The position numbers and the translations under genes are program-made. 39,325 bases of DNA. Source: Clostridia bacterium (GTDB lineage Bacteria; Bacillota; Clostridia; Oscillospirales; CAG-272). Within the stretch, counting starts at the first letter, position 1; each line of letters begins with the position of its first letter. The notes beneath the pieces were generated by a model. That model searched no databases. It saw only the letters and a list, made by a program, of their open reading frames with translations, and was not told the origin of the DNA. This document shows positions 8,082 through 15,659 of this stretch, in pieces. The stretch covers positions 1 through 39,325 of the forward strand of contig JAGBYM010000036.1 in NCBI GenBank assembly GCA_017628755.1. Direction: 5' to 3'.

Positions 8082-8098
8082 ATATGATGTTATCATAT
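8082..8098. promoter_or_regulatory. Palindrome at the transcription start (possible operator)
   Basis: ATATGAT-GTT-ATCATAT is a perfect 7-bp inverted repeat with a 3-bp centre. It lies 8 bp after the -10 box, where a repressor would block transcription. No regulator gene nearby identifies the binding protein. As RNA it would form only a weak AT-rich hairpin, so a DNA operator is the better guess. Confidence 0.4.
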
Positions 8099-8126
8099 TG
8101 CATTTTTTGAAAAAGGAGTAAAAGAT

Positions 8127-9752
8127 ATGAAACTTTCCAAATCGATTATCGCTCTTCTGGTGGTTGCCATTATCGGAACGGCAATCGCGGCAGGTGTCGG
8201 TATCTATATGAACCGCCCCGAAACCGTTATGCAGACCTCGGTTCAGGGACTTCTGACGGAAGTGTTTGAGCGCGAGGAATTTGAAGTGGTTACCAATCTT
8301 ATGAAGAGCGGCTCCGCGGAGATCATTCTCGGTCTTTCGGATGGCGAAAACGACGTAGCCCTTGAATATAAGGAATATTTCGGACTTGAAAGCCGTGAGA
8401 CTTATATTGAGAAACTTAAATTCTCGGTCAACGACTTTGCGGTAGACGGCAGCTTTTATGCGGGCGAAGATTATATGTACGTTTCCCTGCCCGATATATA
8501 TTCGGATGCCGTGGGCATTGTAAGAGGTAATTCCGAGAAGAAATTCGATTCTTCGATCTTTGCATATGATTCGGAAACCGACTACGAGCTTGACGAGGAA
8601 ACCGCGGACGCGATCAGAATCCTTTGCCGAATTTATGACGATGCGCAGGATAAAAACGCTGTCAAGGATATCGAAAACGTTCTGAAAAATTACGTAAAGC
8701 TCGTTCTCGACTCTATTTCCGAGCATGCGGACATTGAGAAGGAAAACGATTCCGTAAAGATCAACGGCGAAGAAGTGAACGCAAGAGTTGTCACAGTCAA
8801 GATTGATGCGGAGTGCATCTGTAACGTGCTTGAAGACGTTTATAATGAGCTGAAGAAGGATAAGGATATCCCCAAGCTTATCAAGAAGTACGGCAAAATT
8901 GCAGAAAAGTACGTAGAGGACACGATCCTTGAAGGCGAGCTTCAGTCTCATTTTGGCGATGACGAGGATGATGATTTCGTTGATATTCTTCTCGAGGAAT
9001 ATAACGATATGATAGATGAACTCGGAGATTTTGTCGAAGAGGCGAAGGATGAGCTTGATTCTGCGGATAATTTCAGAATTGTCATAGAGCTTGCAACGAA
9101 GAAGGCGTCCCCCGAGCTTATGGCTGTTAATGCAACCGTAAAGACCACGGGCGAAAAGATGGAGATCTTTGATCTTCAGATAGGCAAGGACGGTATTAAG
9201 AGCACCGACCGCATCACTCTTGAAATTGCCGAGGAATTTACCGCGGAATTCAAGGTTGAGCAGAACGATCGCAAGGGCTACGAGTGCGTGATAGAGATTA
9301 CGGAAAACGGTTTTGAGGATGAAGCCTTGAAGCTTTATGCAAGAATCGACAAGGAAGACGCTAAGTTTGAATTCGGCGCAACATTTGACGGTGAAAATTA
9401 CGCCGTAAAGGGAAATTACACCGCAAAGGGCAAGACCCACACGCTTGAGTTCAAGGATATTGTATATACCGATTATAACGGCGAAAAATATTCCATGGTT
9501 GATGAGCTCCTTGGTTCAACCGGAGATTTTCAGATTGATTTCGAGCTCAAGCTGATCATTTGCGAGAACGACAAGCCGAAGCCTCTCGGCAAGGGCAAGG
9601 TCAAATCGGTATTTGATATTACCGAAGACGATATTGCTGATATCGAGACCGCTCTTGACGAGCTCGTTTCGGAGGTTGAAAACGCTTTCGGCAACGGAGT
9701 AGAACTTCCCGAAATTTACGAAGTTATTCCCGATACCGAATACGGTTGGTAA
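8127..9752 (+). CDS. Membrane-anchored acidic protein of unknown function
   Basis: I do not recognise a specific family. The 541-residue product begins with a short basic stretch and one hydrophobic segment (about residues 6-28) without a lipobox cysteine, so it is probably an N-terminally anchored protein with the rest outside the cell. The body is strongly acidic (for example GDDEDDDFVD near residue 275). It alternates beta-rich parts with a helical central part; the beta stretches around residues 315-480 (repeated patterns such as ELATKKASPELMAVNATVKT, then FGATFDGENYAVKGNYTAKG) resemble LolA-like or other lipid-binding half-barrels. That resemblance is only a visual impression. It has its own strong promoter and AAAGGAG site, and ends in a perfect shared terminator, so it is a monocistronic, regulated gene. 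Confidence 0.85.
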   Translation: MKLSKSIIALLVVAIIGTAIAAGVGIYMNRPETVMQTSVQGLLTEVFEREEFEVVTNLMKSGSAEIILGLSDGENDVALEYKEYFGLESRETYIEKLKFSVNDFAVDGSFYAGEDYMYVSLPDIYSDAVGIVRGNSEKKFDSSIFAYDSETDYELDEETADAIRILCRIYDDAQDKNAVKDIENVLKNYVKLVLDSISEHADIEKENDSVKINGEEVNARVVTVKIDAECICNVLEDVYNELKKDKDIPKLIKKYGKIAEKYVEDTILEGELQSHFGDDEDDDFVDILLEEYNDMIDELGDFVEEAKDELDSADNFRIVIELATKKASPELMAVNATVKTTGEKMEIFDLQIGKDGIKSTDRITLEIAEEFTAEFKVEQNDRKGYECVIEITENGFEDEALKLYARIDKEDAKFEFGATFDGENYAVKGNYTAKGKTHTLEFKDIVYTDYNGEKYSMVDELLGSTGDFQIDFELKLIICENDKPKPLGKGKVKSVFDITEDDIADIETALDELVSEVENAFGNGVELPEIYEVIPDTEYGW

Positions 9753-9806
9753 CTAAATAAAAAATAACGGCTGAGCAAAAGCTCAGCCGTTATTTTTTAT
9801 TTAGTT
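9751..9806. terminator. Perfect bidirectional terminator with 26-bp arms
   Basis: The arms 9751-9776 and 9781-9806 are perfectly complementary and separated by the loop AAAA. The GC-rich core CGGCTGAGC is flanked by A and T runs, so it works as an intrinsic terminator in both directions. It serves the plus-strand 8127 gene and the minus-strand 9801 gene. The TAA stops of both genes overlap the stem (9750-9752 and 9801-9803). Confidence 0.95.
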
Positions 9807-11021
9807 TTTAACAACTACATTTGCGGATTCGTAAGCTATCTGGTAAACTCTTTCGAGGTTGAACTGATAGCGGAGATATCCGGGATAATAGTTCATTTCG
9901 TAAGCGGATTCGATGGTTTTTCTGTCTAACGCATAGCCGTACTGAAGCTTATAGCGTTCGATCAAAGCGTCAAGTGCCTGATTGTATTCTTCGTCGGTGT
10001 AAGTCTTGCCCTCGGCTTCAAGGACGTAATAAACGATCATATCGTTCAGCACTTCCTTCTGAGCCTTTTCGCGGAGAACTTCATCTGTCTCTCCGGTCTG
10101 GGTGACGTAGTCCTCATAGGAGAGTCCGAGCTGCGCAGCTCTTTGATAAGCAAAGTTTACACTTGAGTTGTAGTAGTAGAGGAACTGTTCGTTGGGATAG
10201 GAGATTACCGAAGTCTTTTCTGCGAGCAATTCAAGTGCTTTTGCGCTGAATGCGTTCAGAATTTCGGAATCGTAGAGATCGGTAAGATATTCCTTATAAT
10301 ATTCCTTGAAATCTGCAAGAGTTTTATAGTCTCCGCTTGTAAGGGTGTTGATTACGTTATCTGTGATGTCGTAGACTTTCTTACCGTAAACGGTGATCTC
10401 GAAGATCGCATCCTTGCCCGCAAGGTTGGTTGCGTGATAGTTTTCGGGGAAGGTTACGGGGACTTCAACGGTAGTTCCGAGCTGTGCGCCGATGATTCCT
10501 GCCGCAAATCCGGGGATATAGCCGCTGTCGTGCTCGTTTACGATCATGCCGACGTTCGTTGTGGAGGTTCCGCCCTCGAATGCAACGCCGTCAAGCTTTC
10601 CGACGAAGCCGATCTCAACGAAATCCCATTCGGCAACCGTGCCCTCGGTTACGAGAGTGTGCGAGCAGCTGAAGCCGTAGTTGGTTACGTAATAGTCGAT
10701 AAGACCCGAAATGTTTGCGTCGATAGATTTTTCATTGACCTCGGGAGGAAGAGAGTCTACCTCAAAAGTGATGCCCTTGTAATCCACGGATATGTAATCC
10801 GAGAGCTTGATACCAGCGTAGTTGGGCTTTGAGCCGTAAACGGGCGCGTCATCGCTCTTTTCGGTCTCCTCGGGAGCGGTGGTGCTGTCGGGCTTTGGCT
10901 TGGTCTCGGCACCGGGTGCCATTGTGATTCCGATATCACCGAGCATGCTAGTGATGCAGGATGTGAACATCATGCAGGATAAAATAAGTAATGCCGTAAG
11001 GCCGATAAGTTTCTTTTTCAT
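9801..11021 (-). CDS. Trigger-factor/FKBP-like lipoprotein (putative secreted foldase)
   Basis: A 406-residue lipoprotein. The signal peptide ends in MFTSC with C22 as the lipidated residue, followed by a Thr/Glu/Pro-rich linker. Residues about 120-212 look like the FKBP-type peptidyl-prolyl isomerase domain of trigger factor: GTVAEWDFVEIGFVGKLDGV, then GYIPGFAAGIIGAQLGTTVEVPVTFPENYHATNLAGKDAIFEITVYG. Residues about 225-400 match the helical trigger-factor C-terminal chaperone domain. The ribosome-binding N-terminal domain is absent and replaced by the lipid anchor, so it probably acts outside the membrane on exported proteins, as PrsA does, but with a different fold. The start chosen (11019-11021) has GGAGA just upstream; an earlier in-frame ATG lacks a signal peptide at its N-terminus. 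Isomerase activity is inferred from the family and not shown. Confidence 0.88.
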   Translation of the reverse strand: MKKKLIGLTALLILSCMMFTSCITSMLGDIGITMAPGAETKPKPDSTTAPEETEKSDDAPVYGSKPNYAGIKLSDYISVDYKGITFEVDSLPPEVNEKSIDANISGLIDYYVTNYGFSCSHTLVTEGTVAEWDFVEIGFVGKLDGVAFEGGTSTTNVGMIVNEHDSGYIPGFAAGIIGAQLGTTVEVPVTFPENYHATNLAGKDAIFEITVYGKKVYDITDNVINTLTSGDYKTLADFKEYYKEYLTDLYDSEILNAFSAKALELLAEKTSVISYPNEQFLYYYNSSVNFAYQRAAQLGLSYEDYVTQTGETDEVLREKAQKEVLNDMIVYYVLEAEGKTYTDEEYNQALDALIERYKLQYGYALDRKTIESAYEMNYYPGYLRYQFNLERVYQIAYESANVVVKN

Positions 11022-11046
11022 TCTGTTCTCCGTTATAATAAAATCT

Positions 11047-11078
11047 GTTTTTTCGGTGGCTTTGCCGACCGAAAAAAC
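11047..11078. other. Perfect 11-bp hairpin upstream of the FKBP-like gene
   Basis: GTTTTTTCGGT (11047-11057) pairs exactly with ACCGAAAAAAC (11068-11078), and the 10-base loop can close further with GGC/GCC. It lies between the rpmF terminator and the lipoprotein start, read into the 5' leader of the latter. It could be a second terminator or attenuator, since AGATTTTATT follows on the minus strand. I see no convincing promoter between it and the gene. Confidence 0.55.
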
Positions 11079-11149
11079 ACCGCAAAGACGAGCTTGGCGA
11101 TAAGCGCGTATCAAAAGTAAAACAGAGTTTTACATTTGAATATTGAATG

Positions 11150-11190
11150 AAAATACCGTATCATCGGACTTGCCGAAGATACGGTATTTT
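11150..11190 (-). terminator. Terminator of the yceD-rpmF operon
   Basis: AAAATACCGTATC (11150-11162) pairs with GATACGGTATTTT (11178-11190); on the minus strand the stem ends in ATTTT. It lies 12 bp downstream of the rpmF stop. Confidence 0.85.
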
Positions 11191-11202
11191 CTCGGGTAAG
11201 CC

Positions 11203-11385
11203 TTATGCTTCCTTCTTAGCGATTACTTCCTTGCCGTCATACATGCCGCATTCGGGGCAAACGTGATGGGGCTTGATGAGTGCTTCACAGTTGGGGCACT
11301 TAACAAGACCGGGAGTTACGAGCTTCCAGTTAGCACGTCTCTTGTCTCTGCGAGCTTTGGATGTTTTTCTCTTCGGTACTGCCAT
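11203..11385 (-). CDS. rpmF: 50S ribosomal protein L32
   Basis: A 60-residue structural protein of the large ribosomal subunit. It starts with the conserved MAVPKRKTSKARRDKRRA and has the zinc-binding form with two CxxC pairs (CPNC and CPEC), so this is the C+ paralogue type. The start follows AGGAGG. The gene lies 52 bp downstream of yceD on the same strand, the usual bacterial order, and ends before a strong hairpin terminator. Confidence 0.98.
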   Translation of the reverse strand: MAVPKRKTSKARRDKRRANWKLVTPGLVKCPNCEALIKPHHVCPECGMYDGKEVIAKKEA

Positions 11386-11437
11386 AACCTACACCTCCTA
11401 TATTTTTACAAAAAAGATTTACGTAATTTTGCGCTTT

Positions 11438-11959
11438 TTATTTTTCGTCCTCGCTGTCGAGAAGCTCTTTGAGCTTACTCCATCGGGGATCGATCTCACG
11501 CGGAGCGCATCCGCATACGTCGCCGATCATTTTCTTTCCGCACTTCGGGCAGAGTCCGCGGCAATCGGGAGAGCAGAGAAGCCTTGACGGTAGCTCAAGG
11601 TAAATCGACTCAATGATAGCCTCGTCGGGCTCAAGAATACCGCGTTTGAGGACAAGGTATTCATCCGCCTTTTCTTCAAGTACCTCGTCCGAAAGAGTAC
11701 CTTCGGTTACGATTGTACGGTCAAAATCGAATTCGAGCACTGTTTCGACAGGTTCGAGACAGCGCGCGCATTCTCCGCGGTAGGGGACGGTGACGCGTGA
11801 GGTCAGAGTGACCAAACCCGCGCTTCCGCTGACAACACCCGAGATTCGGGCGCCGGGGAGATATTCGATACCGTAGGGTGCGGTGTCGGGGAAGACCTCA
11901 CCGTCTATCTCAAGCTCGCGGATCTCACCGCGCAGTATTGCAGACAGATCAATAAGCAT
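11438..11959 (-). CDS. YceD / DUF177 family protein
   Basis: A 173-residue member of the DUF177 (YceD) family, which is commonly encoded next to rpmF and is linked to 23S rRNA accumulation in plants and E. coli. The typical core VPYRGECARCLEPVE is present, and near the C-terminus a Cys cluster (CSPDCRGLCPKCG, then CGC) suggests bound zinc. I chose the start at 11957-11959 because GGGAGG stands about 10 bases upstream; a longer form starting 27 bases earlier has no such site. It has a consensus promoter at 12004-12032 and should be co-transcribed with rpmF. Confidence 0.92.
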   Translation of the reverse strand: MLIDLSAILRGEIRELEIDGEVFPDTAPYGIEYLPGARISGVVSGSAGLVTLTSRVTVPYRGECARCLEPVETVLEFDFDRTIVTEGTLSDEVLEEKADEYLVLKRGILEPDEAIIESIYLELPSRLLCSPDCRGLCPKCGKKMIGDVCGCAPREIDPRWSKLKELLDSEDEK

Positions 11960-12003
11960 ACTTAAAATCCTCCCATGAAACGGCATAAAAAGCGACAGTA
12001 CAT

Positions 12004-12032
12004 ATTATAATACGGAAAAGGGAATATGTCAA
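12004..12032 (-). promoter_or_regulatory. Consensus promoter of yceD-rpmF
   Basis: On the minus strand: TTGACA (12027-12032), a 17-bp spacer, then TATAAT (12004-12009). This is a full consensus promoter, as expected for a ribosomal protein operon. Confidence 0.88.
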
Positions 12033-12050
12033 GATGAAATTATGAATTTC

Positions 12051-12088
12051 TCGTGAAATTTGTAAAATTTGAAGAAAATTTACGAAAT
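12051..12088. repeat. Degenerate AAATTT repeat tract after the rhamnosidase gene
   Basis: Four AAATTT or AAAATTT units occur at roughly 9-11 base intervals between the end of the rhamnosidase gene and the yceD promoter. The tract can fold weakly on itself. No proper terminator is visible here, so it may be the only 3' structure for the rhamnosidase transcript. Confidence 0.45.
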
Positions 12089-14581
12089 TTAGCCAATAAC
12101 AACTGTGTATGCGCCCTCGGAAAGCGGGAAGAGGATTCGGCCGCCGATTCTTCTGCCGTTGATTTCTTCAAGAGCAAACTCGATTCCGTTGATCTTGAGG
12201 ACGTCCTTTTCGGATACGAGCGAGACGGTTGCTGCGGTCTCCTCGGGGATCTGGAAGCTGTATTCGAATTTGTCGCCGACCGATACCCATGCGCTTTCGA
12301 TGTGACCCGCAACAGAGTCATAGGACGCGCGAGCGGTTGTGATGCGCTTCTGACCTGCGGGGATCTCATCATCGCGTCTCATATCGGGTGTGGGCGCGAG
12401 GAAGAAGTGCTCCCATCCGGGAACCTCGGTGTCGGGCTTGATTCCGCACATGCCGGAATAGAACCATTCCGCAACTGCGCCGTAAGCGTAGTGGTTGAAG
12501 GAGTTCATGCCGACGTCGCCGAAGCCGCGCTCGAGAGTGTAGGAATTCCATCTCTCCCAAACAGTTGTTGCGCCCTGGCGTACAGAGTAGAGCCAGCTGG
12601 GGTCGCGGGTCTGGAGAAGGAGCGAGTAGCAGAGCGAATGCAGACCGAGCTTTTCAAGAGTCTGATTGAGAATACCCGTGCCGACAAAGCCTGTCGAGAG
12701 GGTGTAATCGTTGTCGATGATCTTTTGCTCGAGCTTCTTGATATAGGAAGCGCGGTCTTCCTCGGGAACGAGGTCGAATGCGAGCGCGAGAAGATATCCC
12801 GTCTGAGTCTTGATCGTAAGGTCGCCGTCCTCAATATATCTGCATCTCCAGTGAGAAACGATGCGCTCGCGGAGCTCTGCATAGTAAGCGGCACGCTCGT
12901 GCTTGCCAAGAATATCGCAGAATTTCTTCATAAGTGCGGCGTCGTATGCGTAATAGGAAACCGCGATGTAGCGCTTGTCGGTTACGTCATAGTTGAGCCA
13001 GTCGCCGTAAGCGGTGTTGGGACCTTCAAGGCCGTACTGCTCGAGGAACTGCATGTAGTATTCCATCGAGTCAAAGTGCTCCTCGAGGATGGCGGTGTCG
13101 CCGTACATCTCGTAAAGCTTGTTGGGCACGATGAGACAAGCATCGCCCCAAGCGGCATTGCCGTTGTTGCCGGTAAATACTCGCGGGATAACGTCGCAGT
13201 ATGCGCCGTCAAAGCCCTGCTGCGAGTCGCGCGCATCACCAAGCCACTTGTGCATGAAGGGGCGAATGTCGGCAAGATATGATGCCGCACCCGCAAAGAT
13301 CTGTGTGTCGCCCGTCCAGCCAAGGCGCTCGTCACGCTGAGGACAATCTGTGGGTGCGGAGAAGTAGTTGCCTCTCATACCCCATACAATATTCGAATAG
13401 AGACGGTTGACCTCGGGATTGTCGCAGTAGAAATCTCCGGTCTCGGTAAATTCGGAACAGATGACCTCACCGGCTATGGAGAGAACGTCAATGTCGTTGT
13501 CGGCGCGGATCTCAAGATAGCGGAAGCCGAAGAAGGAGTGGGTGGGGAAGTAGGTCTCGATACCGTTGCCCGAAGCGACGTAAACGAGACGAGCCGTAGC
13601 CGAGCGGTAGTTCTTGATGTACATGCTTCCCTTGGGTCCGTCGTTTCCTCTTTCGGGATCGCCGCTGTCGTTGAGCATTTCGGCAAAGTAGACCGTGATC
13701 TTGGTGCCGCGGGGAGCGCGGAACATAAGGATCGGGCGTCCGACCATGTTCTGACCCATATCAAGGATGAGGGACTCGCCGAATTCGAGTCTGGTCTGCT
13801 CGCACCAGTCGCCAACGTTCTTTGAGATCACGTTGATCTCGCCGTATTCCGAGCCGTCGTGTACGGTGCCGTTGTGGCAGACAGCCGAGATCGGGCGGAG
13901 AAGAAGCTCGTGGCGGGGTCTGATAGCGGGACCGACAAGGGGAACGATCTCGCAGGTGTAATCTGTGAAGAACTGTGCGTTGACCCACTCGTGCGCCTCG
14001 GGAGCGATCGAGGGCTCGGGAACGGTCGCATCGTAGTATTCGCCGTCCCAGATGTCGGCAAACATAACGGGACCGCAGATGGAAGCCTTCCAGTCCTCGC
14101 CCGACGCGATGATCTCGCTTTCGCCGTCAGCGTATTCGATCTCGATCTCGCCCGCGAACGCCATCGGCTTGAAGCCGTAGAATCCGAAGGAGATACGACC
14201 CGTCCACCAACCGGGGGAGACCTCTGCTACAACGCGGTTGTTCTCGCGGCAGAGAGCGGTGACGTCGTATTCGTACTCAAAAACTCTCTTGCGGTAGTCG
14301 GTCCAGCCGGGCTTGTATTCGTCCGCGGTGGGCATGCCGTCGATCTCGTGGCCTACGCGCGCGCCGTTGACGAAGATGTCGAAGATACCGAGCGCGGTTG
14401 CGCGGAGGGTGATCTTTTCGACTGCGCGTCCGGGTTCGGGAGCGAACTCGCAGAGCAGATTGAGAAGTCCGCTACGGGGCTCAAGATCGCGCTCGTAGCT
14501 GTTGTATTTCATGTTTTTCCAAGGATGCTCGACGGGATTTCCGACAAGCTCGGGATGGGTTATAAATCTTGCCTTTTTCAT
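12089..14581 (-). CDS. Alpha-L-rhamnosidase (GH78)
   Basis: An 830-residue glycoside hydrolase family 78 enzyme that removes terminal alpha-L-rhamnose. The N-terminal beta-sandwich domains include the family pattern ATALGIFDIFVNGARVGHE and YKPGWTDYRKRVFEYEYDVT, then PGWWTGRI. The (alpha/alpha)6 catalytic domain contains the diagnostic CPQRDERLGWTGDTQ (about residues 410-425), whose acidic residues include the proposed general acid. The end holds GATTVWERWNS and GMNSFNHYAYGAVAEWFY. There is no signal peptide, so it probably acts inside the cell on imported rhamnosides. The start at 14579-14581 follows CAAGGAGA. Its promoter overlaps an 18-bp palindrome, so sugar-responsive repression is likely. 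It is transcribed away from the lipoprotein cluster. Confidence 0.94.
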   Translation of the reverse strand: MKKARFITHPELVGNPVEHPWKNMKYNSYERDLEPRSGLLNLLCEFAPEPGRAVEKITLRATALGIFDIFVNGARVGHEIDGMPTADEYKPGWTDYRKRVFEYEYDVTALCRENNRVVAEVSPGWWTGRISFGFYGFKPMAFAGEIEIEYADGESEIIASGEDWKASICGPVMFADIWDGEYYDATVPEPSIAPEAHEWVNAQFFTDYTCEIVPLVGPAIRPRHELLLRPISAVCHNGTVHDGSEYGEINVISKNVGDWCEQTRLEFGESLILDMGQNMVGRPILMFRAPRGTKITVYFAEMLNDSGDPERGNDGPKGSMYIKNYRSATARLVYVASGNGIETYFPTHSFFGFRYLEIRADNDIDVLSIAGEVICSEFTETGDFYCDNPEVNRLYSNIVWGMRGNYFSAPTDCPQRDERLGWTGDTQIFAGAASYLADIRPFMHKWLGDARDSQQGFDGAYCDVIPRVFTGNNGNAAWGDACLIVPNKLYEMYGDTAILEEHFDSMEYYMQFLEQYGLEGPNTAYGDWLNYDVTDKRYIAVSYYAYDAALMKKFCDILGKHERAAYYAELRERIVSHWRCRYIEDGDLTIKTQTGYLLALAFDLVPEEDRASYIKKLEQKIIDNDYTLSTGFVGTGILNQTLEKLGLHSLCYSLLLQTRDPSWLYSVRQGATTVWERWNSYTLERGFGDVGMNSFNHYAYGAVAEWFYSGMCGIKPDTEVPGWEHFFLAPTPDMRRDDEIPAGQKRITTARASYDSVAGHIESAWVSVGDKFEYSFQIPEETAATVSLVSEKDVLKINGIEFALEEINGRRIGGRILFPLSEGAYTVVIG

Positions 14582-14605
14582 GATGTTCTCCTTGCGGATT
14601 TTTTT

Positions 14606-14623
14606 AGTATAGTTAATTATACT
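14606..14623. promoter_or_regulatory. Palindromic operator candidate over the rhamnosidase -10 box
   Basis: AGTATAGTTAATTATACT is symmetric at 16 of 18 positions and fully covers the -10 hexamer at 14616-14621. The position suits a repressor. No regulator gene is adjacent, so the protein is unknown. An AT-rich palindrome can arise by chance, and this lowers my confidence. Confidence 0.45.
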
Positions 14624-14644
14624 ATAAATTTAATAAAAATGCAA
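14616..14644 (-). promoter_or_regulatory. Promoter of the alpha-L-rhamnosidase gene
   Basis: On the minus strand: TTGCAT (14639-14644), a 17-bp spacer, then TATAAT (14616-14621). Its -35 box lies 16 bp from the -35 box of the divergent lipoprotein promoter, so the two promoters are back to back. Confidence 0.75.
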
Positions 14645-14660
14645 TAGAAAATAAAAAGTA

Positions 14661-14689
14661 TTGACATCAAACAAAAAATATAGTAAAAT
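14661..14689 (+). promoter_or_regulatory. Promoter of the lipoprotein array
   Basis: TTGACA (14661-14666), a 17-bp spacer, then TAAAAT (14684-14689). The first lipoprotein gene starts 78 bp downstream after AAAGGAG. All five genes have short gaps, so this one promoter could serve the array. Confidence 0.72.
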
Positions 14690-14766
14690 AAAATTGTAAA
14701 TTTCTCAAAATCCGTGAAACTTTTACGCCGATTTTCCGTCTTATTAAGTGAAAGGAGTGAAACGCC

Positions 14767-15657
14767 ATGAAAAAACTGTCTTTTATACTGATTTTTATAA
14801 TGCTCATCGGCTCGCTTTCATCCTGCGGAGCACGTGAAGATAGGTTTGAGCTTACGTACGAGAGCGACAGGACGCTTTACCTCGTCGGCGAGACGGTAAA
14901 GATAACGGCAAAGGTGACGAACGTATCGGGCAGAACCTATACCTATAAAGGCTCCTCGAGCGATTACAGACCCTATGTCAATCTCTATCCGATTCTCGAA
15001 GACGGAAAAGTCGGCGAGCCTCTTGAACATCTTCCGATAGCGTCAACGACGGATGCACCGTCGCGGCATAAGATCGAGGATGGCAAGAGCGGGCAGGTGA
15101 CATTTGAGTTCCCGCTTCCCGAGGATGCACACATCGGAAAGTATACAGTCAGTCTTTCGTATGAAGGCGCAAAGAAAGTTTTTGTCGGAGCGATAAGCGT
15201 GATCCGTCCCGCCGAGCAGAATCATGTGGAGGATATGCCTTACAGCTCGGTCACGGTCAGCTCGGGTGAAGAAGGTATTCATCCATTGAGAGGATTGTTA
15301 TATACAAATCAGTATCTCAACGGTGAACTCGCGCTTTGCGGTGATGGTTACGGAGTGTATTGGTTTTTTGATTCTATCTACGATATAAATATTGAGAACT
15401 ATCCGTGCATTGTTCTTGACGGAGAAATTACGGTGACAGCTTCCGGAAACGTGCAAATAGGAACTCCGTATCTCTACGATTTTAATTACGAAAGACTCGA
15501 TTATAACGGAGGATTCGAAGGACTTTCCGCACTTCCCGCGGGAGAATATCTTGTGGTTTTTACCGAGTATCATGACGGAAGTCTTGACGATCCCGATGCG
15601 GACGAATATTGGAAGACTATGTACGAAAACCTCTTCAAACTTATAGTAAGGAGCTGA
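14767..15657 (+). CDS. Modular lipoprotein, array member 1
   Basis: Not a family I can name. The 296-residue product has a lipoprotein signal ending SLSSC (C20). Residues about 26-155 form an Ig-like beta domain with the pattern FELTYESDRTLYLVGETVKI, then VTNVSG, then IGKYTVSLSYEG. Residues about 160-296 form a second module that begins YSSVTVSSGEEGIHPLR and ends GEYLVVFTEYHDG...FKLIV. Both modules recur in the next two genes, so these are paralogues. It has no PepSY-like C-terminal module. It is the first gene of the array and stands two bases before the next, so translation is probably coupled. A surface sensor or binding role is possible but not shown. Confidence 0.88.
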   Translation: MKKLSFILIFIMLIGSLSSCGAREDRFELTYESDRTLYLVGETVKITAKVTNVSGRTYTYKGSSSDYRPYVNLYPILEDGKVGEPLEHLPIASTTDAPSRHKIEDGKSGQVTFEFPLPEDAHIGKYTVSLSYEGAKKVFVGAISVIRPAEQNHVEDMPYSSVTVSSGEEGIHPLRGLLYTNQYLNGELALCGDGYGVYWFFDSIYDINIENYPCIVLDGEITVTASGNVQIGTPYLYDFNYERLDYNGGFEGLSALPAGEYLVVFTEYHDGSLDDPDADEYWKTMYENLFKLIVRS

Positions 15658-15659
15658 AC

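Noticed and set aside
7779..9440. A 553-codon minus-strand frame opposite dinB and the membrane protein
   Set aside because: The plus-strand genes have promoter, ribosome site and a signal anchor. The minus frame begins within another gene without a ribosome site.
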